The position numbers and the translations under genes were made by a program. A DNA stretch of 64,000 nucleotides, taken from Streptomyces sp. NBC_01264 (lineage in GTDB: Bacteria > Actinomycetota > Actinomycetes > Streptomycetales > Streptomycetaceae). Positions 60,056-64,000 of the stretch are shown here, one piece after another. The notes under the pieces are model-generated. The model was not told the DNA's origin and ran no database searches. It was given only the letters and a program-made list of their open reading frames with translations. The stretch lies in the NCBI RefSeq assembly GCF_026340675.1, contig NZ_JAPEOX010000001.1:4526001-4590000 (forward strand). Direction: 5' to 3'. Each line of letters begins with the position of its first letter. Within the stretch, counting starts at the first letter, position 1.

Positions 60056-60685
60056 ATGACCGACTCGACACCGCCCGCGACGCCGCCCGCGATCCCACCC
60101 GTGGTCCCACCCGTGATCCCGCCCGTGGTCCCGCCCGGCCGGCTGGCCTCCCTCGCCCAGCCCTCGTACGACCTCCTCTGCGGGCTGCGCCTGCGCCCCT
60201 GGGAGCCCTACGACACCCCCGCGCTCGTGGCCGCGTACGCCGATCCGGACATCCGGCACTGGAACCGCCCGGACCTCCTCACCGAGGAGCAGGCCGTCAC
60301 CCGCATCGCCCGCTGGCGCGAGCGCTGGCACGCCGAACGCGCGGCGGTCTGGGCCCTGGCGCCTGCGGACGGCGGCTGCGCCGTCGGCCTGATCGGCCTC
60401 GCCGACATCGACCTGCGCGGCGGCAGCGGGGAGTTCATGTACTGGCTCCTCCCCGCCGGCCGCGGCGCCGGGGCCACCACCGAAGGCCTGACCGTCCTGA
60501 CCCGCTGGGCCTTCGGGGAACTCGGCCTGCACCGCTTGCGCATCACCCACTCCACGGCCAACCCGGCCTCCTGCCAGGTCGCCCTGAAATCCGGCTACCC
60601 CCTGGAGGGCACCATGCGCGGCGCCCTCCTCCACGCGGACGGCTGGCACGACGAACACCTCCACGCCCGCCTGAGCACGGACTGA
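60056..60685 (+). CDS. GNAT acetyltransferase (RimJ/RimL type) with Pro-rich N-terminus
   Basis: N-acetyltransferase of 209 residues. The GNAT core covers residues 40-205: LRLRPWEPYDTPALVAAYAD, the acetyl-CoA-binding RGAGATTEGL, and LHRLRITHSTANPASCQVAL. The first 28 residues are a Pro/Val/Ile repeat (PPAIPPVVPPVIPPVVPPG) made by a 15-base minisatellite, not part of the fold. Substrate unknown; RimJ/RimL relatives modify ribosomal proteins or small amines. Confidence 0.82.
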   Translation: MTDSTPPATPPAIPPVVPPVIPPVVPPGRLASLAQPSYDLLCGLRLRPWEPYDTPALVAAYADPDIRHWNRPDLLTEEQAVTRIARWRERWHAERAAVWALAPADGGCAVGLIGLADIDLRGGSGEFMYWLLPAGRGAGATTEGLTVLTRWAFGELGLHRLRITHSTANPASCQVALKSGYPLEGTMRGALLHADGWHDEHLHARLSTD

Positions 60686-60806
60686 CGCACGAACCATCAC
60701 CTCATCGTGCGAACCGGCACGCAAAAGCCTCCCCAACCCCTGCATATGCCGAGAGCCTATGCGCATGTACGTCTACGCCGAACACGGCGGTAGCATCAGA
60801 AGTAGC

Positions 60807-61088
60807 ATGAGTGGCATGAGTGATGCCACCCAGAAGTACTCCATCTCGATGCCCCGCGACATCGCCGAGGCCGCTCGCGCCCGCAGCGGCCCCTCCGGCC
60901 TCTCCGCCTACGTCACCGCCGCCGTGGCCCGCCAGATCGAACGGGACAACCTGGCAGAGCTCATCGCCGTGGCGGAGGCGGAGCACGGACCGATCACCGC
61001 GGAGGAGATCGACGCGACCCGGGAAGAATTCCGCCGCACCCACGGAGGGCAGTCCGAAAGCGACACCGAGCAGAAGGACGTGGCATGA
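60807..61088 (+). CDS. Antitoxin of VapBC-type pair
   Basis: A 93-residue protein starting MSGMSDATQKYSISMPRDIA, then ARARSGPSGLSAYVTAAVAR, resembling a ribbon-helix-helix DNA-binding region. It is followed by a charged C-terminal helix (ITAEEIDATREEFRRTHGG) that would wrap the toxin. The stop overlaps the toxin start (ATGA), typical of toxin-antitoxin operons. I chose the ATG at 60807; 60816 and 60759 are alternatives. Confidence 0.78.
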   Translation: MSGMSDATQKYSISMPRDIAEAARARSGPSGLSAYVTAAVARQIERDNLAELIAVAEAEHGPITAEEIDATREEFRRTHGGQSESDTEQKDVA

Positions 61089-61498
61089 CGCCGAAGCCGA
61101 CCAAGCCCGGGGGCACCCTCGTGCTGGACAGCGAGGGACTCGCAAAGGCCGTGCTGCGGGACCGCACGATCACCCGCTGGCTCGCCCTCGCCCTCGCGGA
61201 CGACATGCGCGTCATCACCAGCACCGCCACCCTCGTCGAGGTGATCCACCCGAAGATCAACATGCCGGCCCTCATGTGGGCGCTCTCCCGGGTGGTGGTC
61301 GAACCCGTCACGGAGGAGATCGCCCACGCCGCCACCACCCTGCTCCACGAGGCCGGCCTGCACGGGCACAAGTACGCCATCGACGCGATGCTGGCCGCCA
61401 CCGCACTCGCGGCGCCGGGCCCGGTCACCGTCCTCACCTCCGACCCCGAGGACCTCACCGCGCTCTGCGGCACGCGCCTCGCTGCCGTGAAGGTCTAG
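61085..61498 (+). CDS. PIN-domain toxin (VapC type)
   Basis: Predicted RNase of 137 residues. PIN-domain acidic residues are visible: Asp15 in TLVLDSEGLAKAV, Glu in TATLVEVIHP, Asp in KYAIDAMLAATAL and Asp in VLTSDPEDL. Length and coupled arrangement with the upstream small gene support a VapBC toxin-antitoxin module. RNA target is unknown. Confidence 0.85.
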   Translation: MTPKPTKPGGTLVLDSEGLAKAVLRDRTITRWLALALADDMRVITSTATLVEVIHPKINMPALMWALSRVVVEPVTEEIAHAATTLLHEAGLHGHKYAIDAMLAATALAAPGPVTVLTSDPEDLTALCGTRLAAVKV

Positions 61499-61517
61499 AG
61501 GGCTCCGGCAGCCGGGC

Positions 61518-61856
61518 TCACGGCGTCTCGGACGCGCCCGGGGGCCGGTACCGGATCCGTTCGGCCTTGCGCAGGGCGGCCAGCGTGTCGTCGACGCTCA
61601 GGAGGACGGTCGTCTCGAACGAGCTGAGCGCGCCGCCCCCGCTGATCGCCAGGGCCACCGCCGCCATGGACACGTCGTCCGGGGCCTCCCAGAGGTTGTA
61701 GCCGTCGTGCGTGCCGAAGGCGTACCAGAAGCCGTGCAGCTTCCCGCCGACGGACTCGATGTACGACCTGGCCGCCTGTGAGCGGTCCTCGGGGTGGGCC
61801 GTCAGCCTCGCCCAGGTCTCCGGTGTGTAGCTGAACCTCGACAGGTACAGCGGCAT
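61518..61856 (-). CDS. GYD-domain protein
   Basis: A 112-residue protein of the GYD family (dimeric alpha-beta barrel-like): MPLYLSRFSYTPETWARLTA at the start, then HGFWYAFGTHDGYNLWEAPD, which holds the namesake G-Y motif. A GAAGGTGG site precedes the ATG at 61854-61856. Function is not established. It converges on the toxin gene. Confidence 0.85.
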   Translation of the reverse strand: MPLYLSRFSYTPETWARLTAHPEDRSQAARSYIESVGGKLHGFWYAFGTHDGYNLWEAPDDVSMAAVALAISGGGALSSFETTVLLSVDDTLAALRKAERIRYRPPGASETP

Positions 61857-61972
61857 CGCGTCCACCTTCTTTCGTCGCGTCGACGATGACCACGCCGGGC
61901 CGAAGGGGCGGACCGGATCGCCGCCGTTCCCCCGAACGGCCGGGGACGGCCACCGCCACGGCCCAACGCGGC

Positions 61973-63385
61973 TCAGGCCACCGGCGCCGGGGTGTGGACC
62001 CCGGTGGCGCCCGCCGTGAGGGCCCGATGGGCGGCGGCCAGGCGGCGGACGGCCTCCGTGAGGCGGGGGGCCGGGAGCGTGTACGGCAGGCGGACGTGGC
62101 GCTCGAACGCACCGCCGACCCCGAACCGCGGACCCGCCGCGATCGTCACCCCGTGGTCCGGCGCGATCGCCGCCAGCCGCGAGGCGACCGGCTCCGGGAA
62201 CCGCGCCCACAGCGTCACACCGCCGGCCGCCCGCGGCGCGTGGACCTCCGGCAGATGCTCGGCCAGCGCCCCCAGCAAGGCGTCCTGCTGCGCCCGCAGT
62301 TGGTGCAGCGCCTCGGGGCGCCGCGTCTGACCGCCGTTCAGGAGCACGGCCGTGGCCAGCTGTTCCACCACCGGGGTACCGAGATCCGTCGCCGGGCGGG
62401 CCCGCGCGACGCGCTCCAGCAGCGCGGGGACGGCGCGGATCCAGCCGATGCGCAGGCCGCCCCAGATGCTCTTGGACACCGAGCCGATGCTGATGGCGGC
62501 GGGGTGCGTCGCGGCGAAGGGCTCCGCCTCCCGGCCCCCGTCCCCGTCCAGCCCCAGGTCGGCCAGGGTCTCGTCGATGATCGTGGGGCAGGCCGGCCGC
62601 AGGCTCCGGCGTACGTCCGCGGGCATGTACATCCCCGTCGGGTTGTGGAAATCCGGGATCAGGTACGCCACTTGCGCGGACCGCGCCGCCGCGAGGAGCT
62701 GCGGCACGTCCCAGCCCGACGGCCCCACCGCCACCGGCAGGAGCCGGGCGCGCGCCTCGGCGAACGAGCGGATCGCGTGCGGATAGGTGGGGTGGTCGAT
62801 CACCACCTTGTCGCGCGGCGACAGCAGCGTGCGCGCCAGCAGGCCGATCGCGTGCTGCGCACCGCTGGTGATCATGACGTGATCGGGCGAGGTGGGCAGC
62901 CCCCTGCGCCCGTACCAGCCCGCGACCGCCTCGCGCAGCTCCGCGGTGCCGTACCGGTCGTACCCGTGCCGCTCGAAGTGGAGCGGCAGCCACTCCAGGG
63001 CCGCCGCGAAAGCGGCGTGCAGGACCTCCGGGGGCGCGGGCGGCGCGGCGAAGGAGAGGTCGACGGCCTCCGCCTCCGCGTCCGTACCGGCCCTGCGCCG
63101 CTCGGCGGGCGCCTCCTCGTGCGGGAGCCGTACGGTCGCCCTCGCACGCTCCCGCGTCTCCAGGTAGCCGTGGTCCACCAGCGTGCGGTACGCGGCTCCG
63201 ACCGTGGCCCTGCTCGTACCGAGCGCGGTGGCCAGGTCCCGTTCGCCCGGCAGCGCCGCCCCCAGGCAGAGCCGCCCGTCCAGGATCAGCAGCCGCAGCC
63301 GGTCGGAGAGCCGCTGGTGCGCCGGCCCGGGCCCCTCCTGCCAGGTCCCGACCATGCGCCCGACGGCGTGCGCGCTGATCTTCAT
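61973..63385 (-). CDS. MocR-type regulator (GntR HTH plus PLP aminotransferase fold)
   Basis: Regulator of 470 residues. The N-terminal winged helix (about 20-85: LRLLILDGRLCLGAALPGER; ALGTSRATVGAAYRTLVDHG) is fused to a fold-type-I aminotransferase domain (DHPTYPHAIRSF; FHNPTG; the PLP lysine in SVSKSIWGGLRIGWIR). The class often controls B6 or amino-acid genes and, as YczR, the divergent YczE membrane protein. Here a YczE-like gene is divergent, which fits that pairing. The ATG at 63383-63385 is used. Confidence 0.9.
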   Translation of the reverse strand: MKISAHAVGRMVGTWQEGPGPAHQRLSDRLRLLILDGRLCLGAALPGERDLATALGTSRATVGAAYRTLVDHGYLETRERARATVRLPHEEAPAERRRAGTDAEAEAVDLSFAAPPAPPEVLHAAFAAALEWLPLHFERHGYDRYGTAELREAVAGWYGRRGLPTSPDHVMITSGAQHAIGLLARTLLSPRDKVVIDHPTYPHAIRSFAEARARLLPVAVGPSGWDVPQLLAAARSAQVAYLIPDFHNPTGMYMPADVRRSLRPACPTIIDETLADLGLDGDGGREAEPFAATHPAAISIGSVSKSIWGGLRIGWIRAVPALLERVARARPATDLGTPVVEQLATAVLLNGGQTRRPEALHQLRAQQDALLGALAEHLPEVHAPRAAGGVTLWARFPEPVASRLAAIAPDHGVTIAAGPRFGVGGAFERHVRLPYTLPAPRLTEAVRRLAAAHRALTAGATGVHTPAPVA

Positions 63386-63446
63386 CCGGCCAGCGTATGC
63401 GATCTGGCTATGGAATCGGGGTCCAGATCTCCCTGAGGCTGGCCCC

Positions 63447-64000
63447 ATGCCCCAGCCCCGGCCCGCTCCCACCGCCACCCACCCGCCCCGCATGAACGCC
63501 CTCACCCAGCTCCGGGCGGGCCGCACCGCCCGCCGCGTCCCCCAACTCCTGCTCGGCCTGGCGGGCTACGGGGCCGCCGTCATGATGCTCGTCGAGTCCG
63601 GCCTCGGCACGGCGAGCTGGAGCGTGCTCACCGACGGCGCGGCGAAGAGCCTCGGCATCTCCTTCGGCTGGGCCACCAACCTGATCTCGCTCCTGGTGCT
63701 CCTCGCCTGGATCCCGCTGCGCGAGCTCCCCGGACTCGGCACCGTCCTCAACGTCGCGATCGTGGGCTTCGCCGCCGACGCGACCGCCGCCGTACTCCCC
63801 ACCCCCGAGGGGACGCCCGCCGCGCTCGCGTACCTGACCCTCGGCCTGGTCGCCCTCGGCTTCTTCGACGCGCTCTACCTCGGCGCGCAGTACGGCTCGG
63901 GCCCGCGCGACGGCATCATGACCGGACTGGTCCGGATCACCCGGCTGCCCGTCGCGACCGTGCGCACCGGCATCGAGGTGTCCGTGGCCGGCCTCGGCTG
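63447..64000 (+). CDS. YczE-like multi-helix membrane protein, 3' end outside window
   Basis: Open through the window edge from the ATG at 63447 (or 63492), about 184 codons visible. Hydrophobic segments include LLLGLAGYGAAVMMLVESGL, LISLLVLLAWIPL, VLNVAIVGFAADATAAV and LTLGLVALGFFDALYLGAQY. The pattern LVESGLGTASWSVLTDGAA, then GISFGWATNLISL, and SGPRDGIMTGL, resembles YczE/YitT-family proteins. It diverges from the MocR gene by 61 bases. C-terminus is not visible. Confidence 0.72.
   Translation, partial: MPQPRPAPTATHPPRMNALTQLRAGRTARRVPQLLLGLAGYGAAVMMLVESGLGTASWSVLTDGAAKSLGISFGWATNLISLLVLLAWIPLRELPGLGTVLNVAIVGFAADATAAVLPTPEGTPAALAYLTLGLVALGFFDALYLGAQYGSGPRDGIMTGLVRITRLPVATVRTGIEVSVAGLG

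Overview
The window is high-GC actinobacterial chromosome and looks like Streptomyces. Codons strongly prefer G or C at the third position, GTG starts are common, and the gene content includes a futalosine menaquinone pathway, a DUF3027 protein, an actinobacterial XPB helicase and WhiJ-type helix-turn-helix (DUF5753) regulators. Most genes are ordinary core or near-core genes. Two stretches look acquired: the left end (about 1-5,000) and a compact element at about 37.7-45.25 kb.

Left end (1-6.4 kb). All genes here up to the scar point left: a WhiJ-type regulator cut by the window edge, a DUF6879 protein, a very small protein, and a visibly more A/T-rich STAND/NB-ARC ATPase with TPR repeats and a small glycine-rich partner. 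Then comes a scar made of an IS21 IstB fragment and an antisense ORF resembling a ThiC C-terminus, followed by an aldo/keto reductase facing an inverted, truncated copy of its own 5' end. From 6.4 to 13.6 kb lie an SGNH hydrolase, a secreted beta-propeller-like protein, a flotillin/NfeD-like pair and a nitrate/taurine-type ABC transporter.

13.6-20.3 kb is a surface-glycan locus: flippase-like protein, RmlB, RmlA, a GT2 glycosyltransferase, an SDR epimerase/reductase and an acyltransferase. 20.4-37.5 kb holds DUF3027, an MFS permease, a lipoprotein, mqnB-mqnD, a cold-shock protein, an iron-siderophore ABC importer without its binding protein, a large helicase-associated protein, DUF4291, and a TetR-controlled peroxiredoxin-like gene with twin operators.

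37.70-45.25 kb is the most interesting region: an approximately 7.5-kb integrative element. A large serine integrase sits at its right end and the element is inserted in the first codons of the xpb helicase gene. The original GTG start, ribosome binding site and first codons of xpb remain at the left junction (37688-37710). The rest of xpb resumes at the right junction behind a new GTG start and GGAGG site carried by the element. Cargo includes an RsbW-like ATPase, a second copy of the small protein/DUF6879/DUF5753 cassette seen at the left end, a resolvase with repeated binding-site-like motifs, and two HNH proteins.

45.2-64 kb returns to chromosome: xpb, a GT87-like membrane protein, a HelD-type helicase, cutC with a DasR-like dre site, an HD-domain protein, a drug-efflux MFS protein, a MurNAc catabolic operon (rpiR-murQ-PTS EIIBC), a secreted lipase, a VapBC-type toxin-antitoxin pair, a GYD protein, and a divergent MocR/YczE-like pair that runs off the right edge. 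No tRNA, rRNA or CRISPR array was seen.
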